DNA of 64,000 nucleotides, taken from the NCBI GenBank assembly GCA_040388785.1, contig JAZKBD010000011.1:1-64000 (forward strand). Reading direction: 5' to 3'. The DNA comes from 66-474 sp040388785 (GTDB lineage: Bacteria; Pseudomonadota; Gammaproteobacteria; Xanthomonadales; Rhodanobacteraceae). The translations under genes and the position numbers were made by a program. The notes beneath the pieces were generated by a model. The model did not search any database. It saw only the letters and a program-made list of their open reading frames with translations, and had not been told where the DNA came from. The first letter of the stretch is position 1. Every line of letters begins with the position of its first letter. Positions 42,205-50,874 of this stretch are shown in pieces.

Positions 42205-43422
42205 ATGACCGAATTCAAGCCCATCCTCGCGAGCCTCGGCCGCCACAAACTGATCGCGAGCCTGCTGGCGCTGTTGGTCGCGCTCACCTGCGCCATCGTC
42301 TGCAACGTCGCCTTCATGATCCAGCGGCAGGAGGCGTTGATGAGCCTGCCGAGCGGCGTGGCCGAGGATCAGCTGGTGCTCGTCCAGAGCGCAAGCCTCG
42401 ATCGAACCGCCAACCAGCTCGCGCGGCACGAAACCGATCTCGCCGCATTGCGGATGATTCCTGGCGTCGAGTCGGCCGTGGCCGTCGATGCGCTGCCCTT
42501 CAACGGCAACAACTGGACCAGCAGCGTGCAGACCTCGCCCGATGCACAGGCCTACGCACTCGCGAGCCTGTTCACCGGCACGCGCGGCGAACTGGGCACG
42601 CTCGGATTGAAGCTGGTCGCCGGCCGCGATTTCCGCGAGGACGAGTACATGCCGCTGGACGCCGGTCGCGGCAATGACGGCATTCGTCATGTACCGGCCG
42701 CCATCATCACCAGGGCCCTGGCCGAACGTTTGTTTCCGGGCCAGAATCCGCTGGGCAAATCAATCTATCCGTACGACAACCCGATCCGCATTGTCGGCGT
42801 GGTGGAGCACCTGCTGCGGCCCGACGTGGACGAGGGCGCCGACAACGGCCAGAGCATCCTGTTTCCGCTGCTGCCCGACAGCAACAGTGTCACCTACGTG
42901 CTGCGCACGTCGCCCGGCGAGCGGGCGCGCGTGATGCAGGAGGCGGCGGACACCCTGTATCACCTCGCTCCGGATCGCGTGCTGCGTGATCCGCAGACCT
43001 TCGCGCAGATGCGTGACGATTATTTCCAGCGCCAGCGCGAAATGATCGGTTTGCTGATCGCATCGGTCATCGGGCTGATGTTCGTCACCGCGCTCGGCAT
43101 CACCGGGCTCGCGAATTTCTGGGTGCTGCAGCGCACGCGCACCATCGGCATCCGCCGCGCGGTGGGTGCGACACGCACGGACATCCTGCGCTACTTCCAG
43201 ACCGAGAATTTCCTGATCGTCACGCTCGGCATCGCGCTCGGTGTGCTGCTGGCGGTCGCTCTCAACCTCGTGCTGATGGCGCACTACCAGCTCCCGCGCC
43301 TGCCGCTGTGGTACCTGCCGGTCGGGGCGCTGGCGCTGTGGCTGCTCGGCCAGTTCGCGATACTGGCGCCCGCGTTGCGCGCCTCGCGCGTGCCGCCGGT
43401 GGTGGCGACGCGGAGCGTGTGA
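42205..43422 (+). CDS. MacB/FtsX-like ABC permease, type 2 (fourth of four)
   Basis: A 405-residue paralog of the second permease, with LGTLGLKLVAGRDFREDE, AIITRALAERLFPGQNPLGKS and the coupling region RTRTIGIRRAVGATRTDILRYFQTEN. The ATG at 42205 was preferred because GGA lies six bases upstream; an ATG two codons earlier (42199) is also in frame. It ends the four-gene run; the next gene is on the other strand. Confidence 0.87.
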   Translation: MTEFKPILASLGRHKLIASLLALLVALTCAIVCNVAFMIQRQEALMSLPSGVAEDQLVLVQSASLDRTANQLARHETDLAALRMIPGVESAVAVDALPFNGNNWTSSVQTSPDAQAYALASLFTGTRGELGTLGLKLVAGRDFREDEYMPLDAGRGNDGIRHVPAAIITRALAERLFPGQNPLGKSIYPYDNPIRIVGVVEHLLRPDVDEGADNGQSILFPLLPDSNSVTYVLRTSPGERARVMQEAADTLYHLAPDRVLRDPQTFAQMRDDYFQRQREMIGLLIASVIGLMFVTALGITGLANFWVLQRTRTIGIRRAVGATRTDILRYFQTENFLIVTLGIALGVLLAVALNLVLMAHYQLPRLPLWYLPVGALALWLLGQFAILAPALRASRVPPVVATRSV

Positions 43423-43466
43423 CCCATGGCGCGGTGAAGGGGACGCCTGCCGGCGCCCCGCTCACT

Positions 43467-43925
43467 TCAGGACGTCGGCGGTTGCTGCGGCTGTTGCGGT
43501 TGCTGCGCGCCGAGCTGCGGCGGCATGAACTTCTGGACCTTGGCCCGCACGCTGCTGTCGGTCTGCACCAGGTTGGCGATCTGCACGTAGCGCTTGGGCG
43601 ACAACTGGTGGCTCTCGACCACGGCTTCCATTTTCTTTTCGCCGGACTGCTGCAGTTGCGTGCGCGCGTCCGCTGTCTTTGCTGCGGCGAGTTGTGGCTG
43701 GAGCGAATTCTTGATGTTCTGCACATCCACCACGGCACCCGCGAAGTTCTTCAATTCGGTGTCGCTCGGTGCGGGCCCGGTGTCGGTCTGGGATGCAGCG
43801 GCATTGTCTTGCGATGGGGCCTGCTGCGGCGCGGGCTGGGTTTGCGCCAATGCGGCGGGCGCCAGCATGGCAATCGCGAGTGACACGGCAGCCGCGATGC
43901 CCGTGCGGTTGAGTGATCCGATCAT
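43467..43925 (-). CDS. DUF4168 periplasmic protein
   Basis: A 152-residue secreted protein: signal peptide (NRTGIAAAVSLAIAMLAPAALAQ), a Gln/Pro/Ala-rich segment, then a helical DUF4168 domain (DTELKNFAGAVVDVQNI ... SGEKKMEAVVESHQLSPKRYVQIANLVQTD) and a Gln/Pro tail. The function of the family is unknown. GAGGAGAACGC before the ATG at 43925 is a strong ribosome site. It converges with the permease run. Confidence 0.85.
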   Translation of the reverse strand: MIGSLNRTGIAAAVSLAIAMLAPAALAQTQPAPQQAPSQDNAAASQTDTGPAPSDTELKNFAGAVVDVQNIKNSLQPQLAAAKTADARTQLQQSGEKKMEAVVESHQLSPKRYVQIANLVQTDSSVRAKVQKFMPPQLGAQQPQQPQQPPTS

Positions 43926-44098
43926 TGCGTTCTCCTCGTAAGCGAAATGCGCGGCGCATGGAAGCGCCGCAATCACCGTAACGAGGCTTGCTACACGCGC
44001 GCAACCCCGCGCCGCGTATCAATTCAGGCGCAAGACGGGTTTCACACGAAATCCGAATACGTCATGAACCCAATGGCAACATTTCCGCGTTGCGGGCA

Positions 44099-47000
44099 TC
44101 AATCCTGCAGCGTCAGCAGCGATGCATTGCCACCCGCCGCGGTGGTGTTGACGGTGAAGGTGCGTTCGGTCGCGAAGCGCAGGAGATAGTGCGGACCGCC
44201 GGCCTTGGGGCCGGTACCGGAAAGGTTCTCGCCGCCGAACGGTTGCACGCCGACCACAGCGCCGATCTGGTTGCGGTTGACGTAGAGGTTGCCGACTTTT
44301 GCGCGACGACGGATGTGGTCGACGGTTTCGTCGATGCGGCTGTGGATGCCGAGCGTCAGGCCGAAGCCGGTGGCGTTGATCGCGTCGATCACTTCGTCGA
44401 GTTCGCTCGCCTTCCAGCGCACCACGTGCAACGCGGGCCCGAACACTTCGCGGGTCAGCAGCTTGATCGACGGGATCTCGTACGCGCGCGGCGCGAAGAA
44501 GGTGCCGTGCTCGGCGCCTTCGGGTAATTTGGCCACGTTGATGAGCTTGGCCGAGCCGCGCATCACTTCCGCGTGTTCCTCGAGCGTCGCGCAGGAAGGC
44601 TGGTCGATCACCGGGCCGACGTCGGTCGAGAGCAGCGCCGGATCGCCGACCTTCAATTCGTCCATCGCGCCCTTCAGCATGTTGATCACGTGGTCGGCGA
44701 TGTCGTCCTGCACGAACAACACGCGCGCGGCCGAGCAGCGCTGGCCGGCGGAATCGAACGCGCTGGTCATCACGTCTTTCACGAGTTGCTCGGGCAGCGC
44801 GGAGGAATCCGCGATTAAGGCGTTCTGGCCGCCGGTTTCGGCGATCAGCGCGGCGATCGGCGCATTGCGTGCAGCCAGCGTGCGATTGATGGTCCACGCG
44901 GTTTCGGTGGAACCGGTGAAGCACACGCCGGCGATTTCCGCGCGCGTCAGCAGCGTGTTGCCGATCACCGAGCCGCGGCAGGGCGCGTACTGCAGGACTT
45001 TTTCGGGCACGCCGGCCTGGTGCAGCAGCTTCACCGCCATGTAGCCGATCAGCGTGGTCGGCTCGGCGGGTTTGGCGATCACCGCGTTGCCTGCCGCCAA
45101 TCCGGCGGCGACTTGTCCGGTGAAGATCGCCAGCGGGAAATTCCACGGCGAAATGCACACGAACACGCCGCGCCCGCGCAGGAACAACTGGTTGGATTCG
45201 CCAGTCGGGCCGCGCAAGTCTTCGGGTTTGCCGAACAGCTTGCGCGCCATCGCCGCGTAGTAGCGACACATGTCGGCGGCTTCGCGGATTTCGCCGATCG
45301 CGGCGGGAAGGGTCTTGCCGGCTTCGCGCACGCACAGCGCGATCAGCTCGCCGCGGTTCTGTTCGATCAGGTCGGCGGCGCGTTCCAAAATCGTCGCGCG
45401 CGCGTCGGCAGGCGTGTCGTCCCACCCGGTTTGTGCAGCGACGGCATTGTCGAGTGCGCGCAGCAAGGTCGCGGCGTCGGCATCGCGCGACTGGCCGACC
45501 ACGACACGGTGATCGGCCGGGCTGGTGACGTCACGCGTTGGCGTCGACGGTTGCGCGCCCGGGACCAGCGGTTCCGCCTGCCACGGTCCGCGCCTGGCGT
45601 TGACGGCTTCGGCGAGCGATTTCAGTTCGTCGTCGTTGGCAAGATTGACGCCCATGGAATTCTTCCGGAGTGTGCCGTACAGGTCGACCGGCAGGGGAAT
45701 GCGGGGATGCTGGTAATGGCCGCCGTGCGCCGCGCCGAACGCGCGCACTTCGACGCAGGGGTCGGCGACCAGATCGTGGATCGGCAGCGTCTCGTCGCTG
45801 ATGCGGTTGACGAAGCTGGTGTTGGCGCCGTTCTCGAGCAGGCGACGCACCAGGTACGGCAACAGGTCTTCGTGGCTGCCGCACGGCGCGTACACCCGGC
45901 ACGGCACGTTCCAATGGTCGGGACCGACGACTTCCGAGTACAGGTCGGCGCCCATGCCGTGCAGGCGCTGGAATTCGAAGGGACGTCCATTTGCGATGTG
46001 ACGGATCGCCGCGATGGTGTGTGCGTTGTGGGTCGCGAACTGCGGATAGATCACGTCCGCGCCGGCATCGAGCATGCGCCGCGCGTTGGCGAGATACGAC
46101 ACGTCGGTGTTGGGCTTGCGCGTGAACACCGGATAGCCGGCAAGGCCCAATTCCTGCGCGCGCTTGATTTCGGAATCCCAGTACGCGCCCTTGACCAGCC
46201 GCACGCACCAGCGGCGCTTGGCGGCCTTCGCGGTTTCGACCAGCCAGTCGATCACGAACGACGCGCGCTTCTGGTAGGCCTGCACCGCGAGGCCGAAACC
46301 GTTCCAGCCCGCAAGCGACGGATGCGTGAACACCGCTTCCATCACGTCCAGCGACAGTTCCAGCCGGTCGGCTTCCTCGGCGTCGATGGTGAGCGCGATG
46401 CCTTGTGCCTTCGCGAGTTGCGCCAGTTCCAGCACCACCGGGGTCAGCTCCGCGTGCACGCGTTCGCGCTTGGCGACTTCGTAACGCGGATGCAGGGCCG
46501 ACAGCTTCACCGAGATCGACGGCGCGACCAGCAGGTTGGCGGAGGGGCCGCGCCGGCCGAGCGCGAGGATCGCGTCGTGGTAGGCCTTCTTGTAACGCAG
46601 CGCGTCGGGCGCCGTGAAGGCGGCCTCGCCCAGCATGTCGTAAGAATAGCGGTACTTTGCGTTGTCGCCCTTGGCCGAACGGTCCAGCGCTTCCTCGATG
46701 GTGCGGCCCATCACGAACTGGTGGCCCATGATGCGCATCGCCTGGCGCACCGCGAGGCGGATTACCGGTTCGCCCGCGCGCCCGATCAGGCGCTTGAACG
46801 CGCCCGGCGCATCCGCGCGCGTGGCGTCGGCGAGGTTCACCAGACGGCCGGTGAGCATCAAGCCCCAGGTCGAGGCGTTGACGAACAGCGAATCGCTGGC
46901 GCCGAGATGCTTCTTCCAGTCGGCTTCGCCCAGCTTGTCGCGGATCAGCTTGTCGGTGGTGAGGCGATCGGGGATGCGCAGCAGCGCTTCCGCGACGCAC

Positions 47001-47263
47001 ATCAGCAGCACGCCTTCCTCGGAAGAAAGGTCGTACTGGCGCATGAAGGATTCCACCGCGCTCTGGTTGGCGCTGCGTTCGCGCACGCGCGACACCAGCG
47101 CCGCGGCCTGCGCTTCGACCGCTTCGCTTTCGCGCGCGGGAAGCGTGGCTTCGGCGAGCCGCGCCGCGACCACTTCGGATTCGTTGCCGCTCCACGCGGC
47201 GGTGATGCGCGCACGCGCGGCGCTCGGCGGCGCGGGCAATTCAGGGGCGAGGATTTCAGCCAT
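44099..47263 (-). CDS. putA: Bifunctional proline dehydrogenase / P5C dehydrogenase PutA
   Basis: A 1054-residue enzyme oxidising proline to glutamate. The proline dehydrogenase half includes FMRQYDLSSEEGVLLMCVAEALL, SVKLSALHPRYE and RLVKGAYWDSEIK. The aldehyde dehydrogenase half includes SPWNFPLAIFTGQVAAGLAA, FTGSTETAW and the catalytic C843 (SAGQRCSAARV). It lacks the N-terminal ribbon-helix-helix DNA-binding domain of E. coli PutA, so it cannot repress its own gene that way. The ATG at 47263 was chosen from the family N-terminus. A 118-bp divergent region separates it from the DUF2244 gene. Confidence 0.95.
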   Translation of the reverse strand: MAEILAPELPAPPSAARARITAAWSGNESEVVAARLAEATLPARESEAVEAQAAALVSRVRERSANQSAVESFMRQYDLSSEEGVLLMCVAEALLRIPDRLTTDKLIRDKLGEADWKKHLGASDSLFVNASTWGLMLTGRLVNLADATRADAPGAFKRLIGRAGEPVIRLAVRQAMRIMGHQFVMGRTIEEALDRSAKGDNAKYRYSYDMLGEAAFTAPDALRYKKAYHDAILALGRRGPSANLLVAPSISVKLSALHPRYEVAKRERVHAELTPVVLELAQLAKAQGIALTIDAEEADRLELSLDVMEAVFTHPSLAGWNGFGLAVQAYQKRASFVIDWLVETAKAAKRRWCVRLVKGAYWDSEIKRAQELGLAGYPVFTRKPNTDVSYLANARRMLDAGADVIYPQFATHNAHTIAAIRHIANGRPFEFQRLHGMGADLYSEVVGPDHWNVPCRVYAPCGSHEDLLPYLVRRLLENGANTSFVNRISDETLPIHDLVADPCVEVRAFGAAHGGHYQHPRIPLPVDLYGTLRKNSMGVNLANDDELKSLAEAVNARRGPWQAEPLVPGAQPSTPTRDVTSPADHRVVVGQSRDADAATLLRALDNAVAAQTGWDDTPADARATILERAADLIEQNRGELIALCVREAGKTLPAAIGEIREAADMCRYYAAMARKLFGKPEDLRGPTGESNQLFLRGRGVFVCISPWNFPLAIFTGQVAAGLAAGNAVIAKPAEPTTLIGYMAVKLLHQAGVPEKVLQYAPCRGSVIGNTLLTRAEIAGVCFTGSTETAWTINRTLAARNAPIAALIAETGGQNALIADSSALPEQLVKDVMTSAFDSAGQRCSAARVLFVQDDIADHVINMLKGAMDELKVGDPALLSTDVGPVIDQPSCATLEEHAEVMRGSAKLINVAKLPEGAEHGTFFAPRAYEIPSIKLLTREVFGPALHVVRWKASELDEVIDAINATGFGLTLGIHSRIDETVDHIRRRAKVGNLYVNRNQIGAVVGVQPFGGENLSGTGPKAGGPHYLLRFATERTFTVNTTAAGGNASLLTLQD

Positions 47264-47381
47264 CGGCAATGACTCGGATATGACCGTCCATTGTAAGGCT
47301 TGCGCGCAGCGCAGCCAATGATGCGCGGCAGGATGCAGGCGCCGTGACGGCCTATTCTTGCCGCGATGTGCGGGTGGCCTT

Positions 47382-47909
47382 ATGATTCCCCGGATTGCGG
47401 TACCGCTGATGTCCATGATCACACGTCTTCCGGTGGCTGCCGAAACCGGGCAGGTGACACTGCTGCTGGCGCCCAACCGGGCGCTCAGCCGACAGCAGAT
47501 GCGCCAGTTGACGTGGGAGTTGTGCATCGCGGCGTTGCTGGTGGCAGGCCTTGCGGCGTGGGGGGGCGATGTGTTCGCGCCGCTGTTCGCGCTGATCGAG
47601 GTTCCGGTGCTTAGCGTTGCGTTGTGGCTGGTCTGGCGCAGCGGCGATCGCAGGGAACGCATCACGCTGGATACGGATCAGGTCCGCATCGAGCGACTCC
47701 CGGCCAGGGGCCGTGCAGCCAGCACGTTTCCGGTGGCGTGGACCCGGGTGCAGGTACGGGAGCGCGGCGATGGTCATCGCCACGTGGTACTGGCCGCGCA
47801 AGGGCGCGAGCAGGAAGTGGGCGAATGTTTGGGCGACGACGAAAGGATGCAGTTGTCGCGATGGTTGAAGGCCTTGCTGTCCGGCCGCAGCGGCTGGCGC
47901 GACAACTAG
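47382..47909 (+). CDS. DUF2244 membrane protein at the head of the oxidase cluster
   Basis: A 175-residue protein with the DUF2244 start (TLLLAPNRALSRQQMRQL), two adjacent membrane helices (WELCIAALLVAGLAAW, FALIEVPVLSVALWLVW) and a cytoplasmic domain (ERITLDTDQVRIER ... WLKALLSGR). This family is typically found just ahead of cytochrome oxidase subunit genes; its role is unknown. The start at 47382 has GGGTGG upstream; in-frame ATGs at 47409 and 47415 are possible. The gap to coxB is 24 bases. Confidence 0.8.
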   Translation: MIPRIAVPLMSMITRLPVAAETGQVTLLLAPNRALSRQQMRQLTWELCIAALLVAGLAAWGGDVFAPLFALIEVPVLSVALWLVWRSGDRRERITLDTDQVRIERLPARGRAASTFPVAWTRVQVRERGDGHRHVVLAAQGREQEVGECLGDDERMQLSRWLKALLSGRSGWRDN

Positions 47910-47933
47910 AAGATTATTCGGGGTGCGAATACG

Positions 47934-48857
47934 ATGATTTCCAGCAATTGCAAACGGCGGATCGTGGGGGCGGGCGCCGCCTTCGGTGCTCTGCTGGTAT
48001 CCATGGCCGCCGCCGCCGATCCGCGCCCGTGGCAGCTCAATCTCGACAAGGGCGTCACCCCGATCTCGCAGCAGATCTGGAACCTGCACATGGCCGCGCT
48101 GTGGGTATGCGTGGTGCTGGGCATCCTGGTGTTCGGCGCGATGTTCATTTCGATCGTTCGCTTCCGCAAATCGAAGGGCGCCGTTGCGGCAACCTGGAGC
48201 CACAACACCTTGCTGGAAGTCGCCTGGACGGTCGTGCCGGTGCTGATCCTGATCGGCCTCGCGGCGCCGGCGACCATCCTGACCCGCGACATGTACAACG
48301 CCACCGATTCGCAGATGACCATCAAGGTCACCGGCTATCAATGGCTGTGGCGCTACGACTACGTCAGCTACGACGGCAAGCCGGTCACCAGGGTGCCGAC
48401 CATTTATTCGCGGCTCGCGTGGGACAGCAACACCGCGCGCCAGCTCGACTCGGGGGTCAGTCCGTGGAGCGTGGTGGACAAGCAAACCGGCTTCCACGAT
48501 TACCTGCTCGACGTGACCCACCCACTGGTGATCCCGGCGGGCGTGAAGGTGCGCTTCCTGATCACCGCCGATGACGTGATCCACGGCTGGTGGGTGCCCG
48601 ATTTCGCGGCCAAGCGCGATGCCATTCCCGGCATCATGAACGACGCGTGGGCCAAGGTCGACAAGCCCGGCATCTATCGCGGCCAGTGCTACGTGTTGTG
48701 CGGCCAGGACCACAGCGCAATGCCGATCGTGGTCAAGGTGTTGCCGAAGGACCAGTTCAACGCCTGGCTCGCGGAACAGGAAAGCGCCGCGACACTCGAC
48801 AAGGCCGCGCGCACCGCGCAGACCGCGCCGCAGAAGCCCGACCCCGCAAAGGGTTGA
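47934..48857 (+). CDS. coxB: Cytochrome c oxidase subunit II
   Basis: A 307-residue membrane protein that carries the CuA centre receiving electrons from cytochrome c. It has a signal peptide, two membrane helices (MAALWVCVVLGILVFGAMF and VVPVLILIGLAAP), the conserved GYQWLWRYDY aromatic stretch and the CuA ligands H217, C252, C256, H260 and M263. The residue between the cysteines that is normally Glu (CxELC) is Val here (CYVLC, V254). In known structures that Glu's backbone carbonyl binds copper and its side chain binds Mg/Mn. No cytochrome c domain is fused to the C-terminus, so this is an aa3-type oxidase rather than caa3. Confidence 0.95.
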   Translation: MISSNCKRRIVGAGAAFGALLVSMAAAADPRPWQLNLDKGVTPISQQIWNLHMAALWVCVVLGILVFGAMFISIVRFRKSKGAVAATWSHNTLLEVAWTVVPVLILIGLAAPATILTRDMYNATDSQMTIKVTGYQWLWRYDYVSYDGKPVTRVPTIYSRLAWDSNTARQLDSGVSPWSVVDKQTGFHDYLLDVTHPLVIPAGVKVRFLITADDVIHGWWVPDFAAKRDAIPGIMNDAWAKVDKPGIYRGQCYVLCGQDHSAMPIVVKVLPKDQFNAWLAEQESAATLDKAARTAQTAPQKPDPAKG

Positions 48858-48905
48858 TGCGGCGATACGAACAGCAGCACAAGGCATTCCAGAGGATTTC
48901 GCACC

Positions 48906-50516
48906 ATGTCCAGCACCGCGCAGGCCATCCACCACGAGGAACACCACCAGGGCTTCTTCGAGCGCTGGTTCATGTCCACCAACCACAAGGACATCGGCAC
49001 GCTGTACCTGTCGTTCTCGTTCCTGATGCTGTTCGTGGGCGGCAGTTTCGCGATGCTGATCCGCGGCGAGTTGTTCGAGCCGGGCTTGCAGTTGATCCAG
49101 CCTTATTTCTTCAACGAACTCACCGCGATGCATGGGCTGGTGATGATCTTCGGCGTGATCATGCCTTCGTTCGTGGGCCTCGCGAACTGGATGATCCCGA
49201 TGCAGATCGGCGCGCCCGACATGGCGCTGCCGCGCTTGAACAACCTGTCGTTCTGGATCCTGCCGTTCGCGTTCATCCTGCTGCTGTCGACGTTCTTCAT
49301 GCCGGGCGGCGCGCCGGCCGCGGGCTGGACGATGTATCCGCCGCTGGTGCTGCAGGGCGGTGACGCCATCGCCTTCATGATCTTCGCGATCCACCTGATG
49401 GGCATCTCGTCCATCCTGGGTTCGATCAATATCATCGCGACGATCCTCAACCTGCGCGCGCCGGGCCTCGACCTTTTGAAGATGCCGATGTTCTGCTGGT
49501 CGTGGCTGATCACCTCGTTCCTGGTGATCGCGGTGATGCCGGTGCTGGCCGGCGCGGTCACGATGATGCTGTTCGACCGCTTCTTCGGCACCAACTTCTT
49601 CAATGCCGCGGCGGGCGGCGACCCGGTGATGTACCAGCACGTGTTCTGGTTCTTCGGCCATCCCGAGGTGTACATCATGATCCTGCCCGCGTTCGGGATC
49701 ATCTCGGAAATCGTGCCGACCTTCTCGCGCAAGCCGTTGTTCGGCTACAAGGCGATGGTGTACGCGATCGCATGCATCGCGTTCCTGTCGTTCATCGTGT
49801 GGTCGCACCACATGTTCACCGTCGGCCTGCCGCTGGGCGCCGAGGTGTTCTTCATGTTCTCGACCATGCTGATCGCGGTGCCGACCGGCGTGAAGATCTT
49901 CAACTGGGTCACCACGATGTGGCGGGGCAGCTTGAGCTTCGAGGTGCCGATGCTGTGGGCGATCGCCTTTATCGTGCTGTTCTCGATCGGCGGCTTCTCC
50001 GGCGTGATGATGGCGCTGGTGCCGGCCGACTTCCAGTACAACCAGACCTACTTCATCGTCGCGCACTTCCACTACGTGCTGGTGGGCGGCGCGCTGTTCG
50101 CGATCATCGCCGGCGTGTACTACTGGCTGCCGAAGTGGTCGGGCCGCATGTATTCCGATTTCTGGGCCAAGCTGCACTTCTGGTCCAGCGCGATTTCGGT
50201 GAACGTGCTGTTCTTCCCGCAGCATTTCCTGGGCTTGGCCGGCATGCCGCGCCGCATCCCCGATTACAACGTCGCGTTCGCCGACTGGAACATGGTCTCG
50301 TCGATCGGCGGCTTCTGGTTCGGCGCGACCCAGTTGATCTTCGTGGGCGTGGTGATCCACTGCATCTTCTTCTCGAAGCAGAAAGCCGCCTCGAGGGTGT
50401 GGGAACACGCCTACGGACTCGAATGGACGCTGCCGTCGCCGGCCCCGCACCACAGCTTCACGGTGCCGCCGGTGATCGACGATACCAAGCTGGCGCATGG
50501 AGACATCAGCCATTGA
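48906..50516 (+). CDS. coxA: Cytochrome c oxidase subunit I
   Basis: A 536-residue, 12-helix catalytic subunit with heme a and the heme a3-CuB centre. Visible are AMHGLVMIFGVIMP (heme a His), VFWFFGHPEVYIMILP (CuB His and the cross-linked Tyr, with the D/K-channel Glu), WSHHMFTVGL (two CuB His) and FIVAHFHYVLVGG (heme ligands). It follows coxB by 48 bases. The N-terminus has a short His-rich stretch (HHEEHHQ) before the first helix. Confidence 0.97.
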   Translation: MSSTAQAIHHEEHHQGFFERWFMSTNHKDIGTLYLSFSFLMLFVGGSFAMLIRGELFEPGLQLIQPYFFNELTAMHGLVMIFGVIMPSFVGLANWMIPMQIGAPDMALPRLNNLSFWILPFAFILLLSTFFMPGGAPAAGWTMYPPLVLQGGDAIAFMIFAIHLMGISSILGSINIIATILNLRAPGLDLLKMPMFCWSWLITSFLVIAVMPVLAGAVTMMLFDRFFGTNFFNAAAGGDPVMYQHVFWFFGHPEVYIMILPAFGIISEIVPTFSRKPLFGYKAMVYAIACIAFLSFIVWSHHMFTVGLPLGAEVFFMFSTMLIAVPTGVKIFNWVTTMWRGSLSFEVPMLWAIAFIVLFSIGGFSGVMMALVPADFQYNQTYFIVAHFHYVLVGGALFAIIAGVYYWLPKWSGRMYSDFWAKLHFWSSAISVNVLFFPQHFLGLAGMPRRIPDYNVAFADWNMVSSIGGFWFGATQLIFVGVVIHCIFFSKQKAASRVWEHAYGLEWTLPSPAPHHSFTVPPVIDDTKLAHGDISH

Positions 50517-50521
50517 TTTAT

Positions 50522-50624
50522 GCAATCGTCCTTGATTGCTGCACGATGAAACGACGATACGCGAACAGTCATCCGCAATAGCAACACTACCTCGTCCATC
50601 CATGGCCTTGTTTTCAACAAAAGC
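50522..50624 (-). repeat. Dispersed CANGGANG-hairpin element, copy E, inside the oxidase operon
   Basis: The most divergent copy. On the minus strand it starts GCTTTTGTTGAAAACAAGGCC, continues ATGGATGGACGAGGTAGTG, and ends with GCAATCA-AGGA-CGATTGC (plus 50522-50539). It begins six bases after the coxA stop. Relative to the other copies, one stem pair is A-T instead of G-C, with pairing kept. Confidence 0.6.
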
Positions 50625-50649
50625 CGCTCCGTTTGAATTACACGAAAGC

Positions 50650-50832
50650 ATGCTTCGAACACACGAAAACATTCCATTGAACGAAAAGCCGGCGCCGGAC
50701 GAACTCGCGCAACGGAAGGCGCGCGCGCGCCGCACCGCTTGGATCATCGCGGCGATCGCGGTCGCGTTCTTCGTCGCCAGCCTCGTGCAGGGACATTTCG
50801 CCGGCATCCCCAACTGGGTCCCCACACGTTGA
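50650..50832 (+). CDS. Small single-helix protein between coxA and coxC
   Basis: A 60-residue protein: a basic, charged N-terminal part (NEKPAPDELAQRKARARR) followed by one membrane helix (TAWIIAAIAVAFFVASLVQG) and a short tail. Its position and shape match the small cytochrome oxidase assembly proteins that in other bacteria precede cox11. The start is uncertain: the ATG at 50650 has a weak ribosome site, and an in-frame ATG at 50602 and a TTG at 50536 lie within repeat E. No Cox11-like gene follows. Confidence 0.6.
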   Translation: MLRTHENIPLNEKPAPDELAQRKARARRTAWIIAAIAVAFFVASLVQGHFAGIPNWVPTR

Positions 50833-50874
50833 TCGGGTCATACCGTTCGCCAGCCATTTCCCGGAATCCATGAC

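Noticed and set aside
50536..50649. TTG-started longer form of the small cox membrane protein
   Set aside because: Most of the extension lies in repeat copy E; the conserved part starts near 50650.
47352..50825. 1157-codon minus-strand frame opposite the cox genes
   Set aside because: His/Arg/Asp/Gln-rich shadow typical of antisense to membrane protein genes; coxA and coxB are certain.
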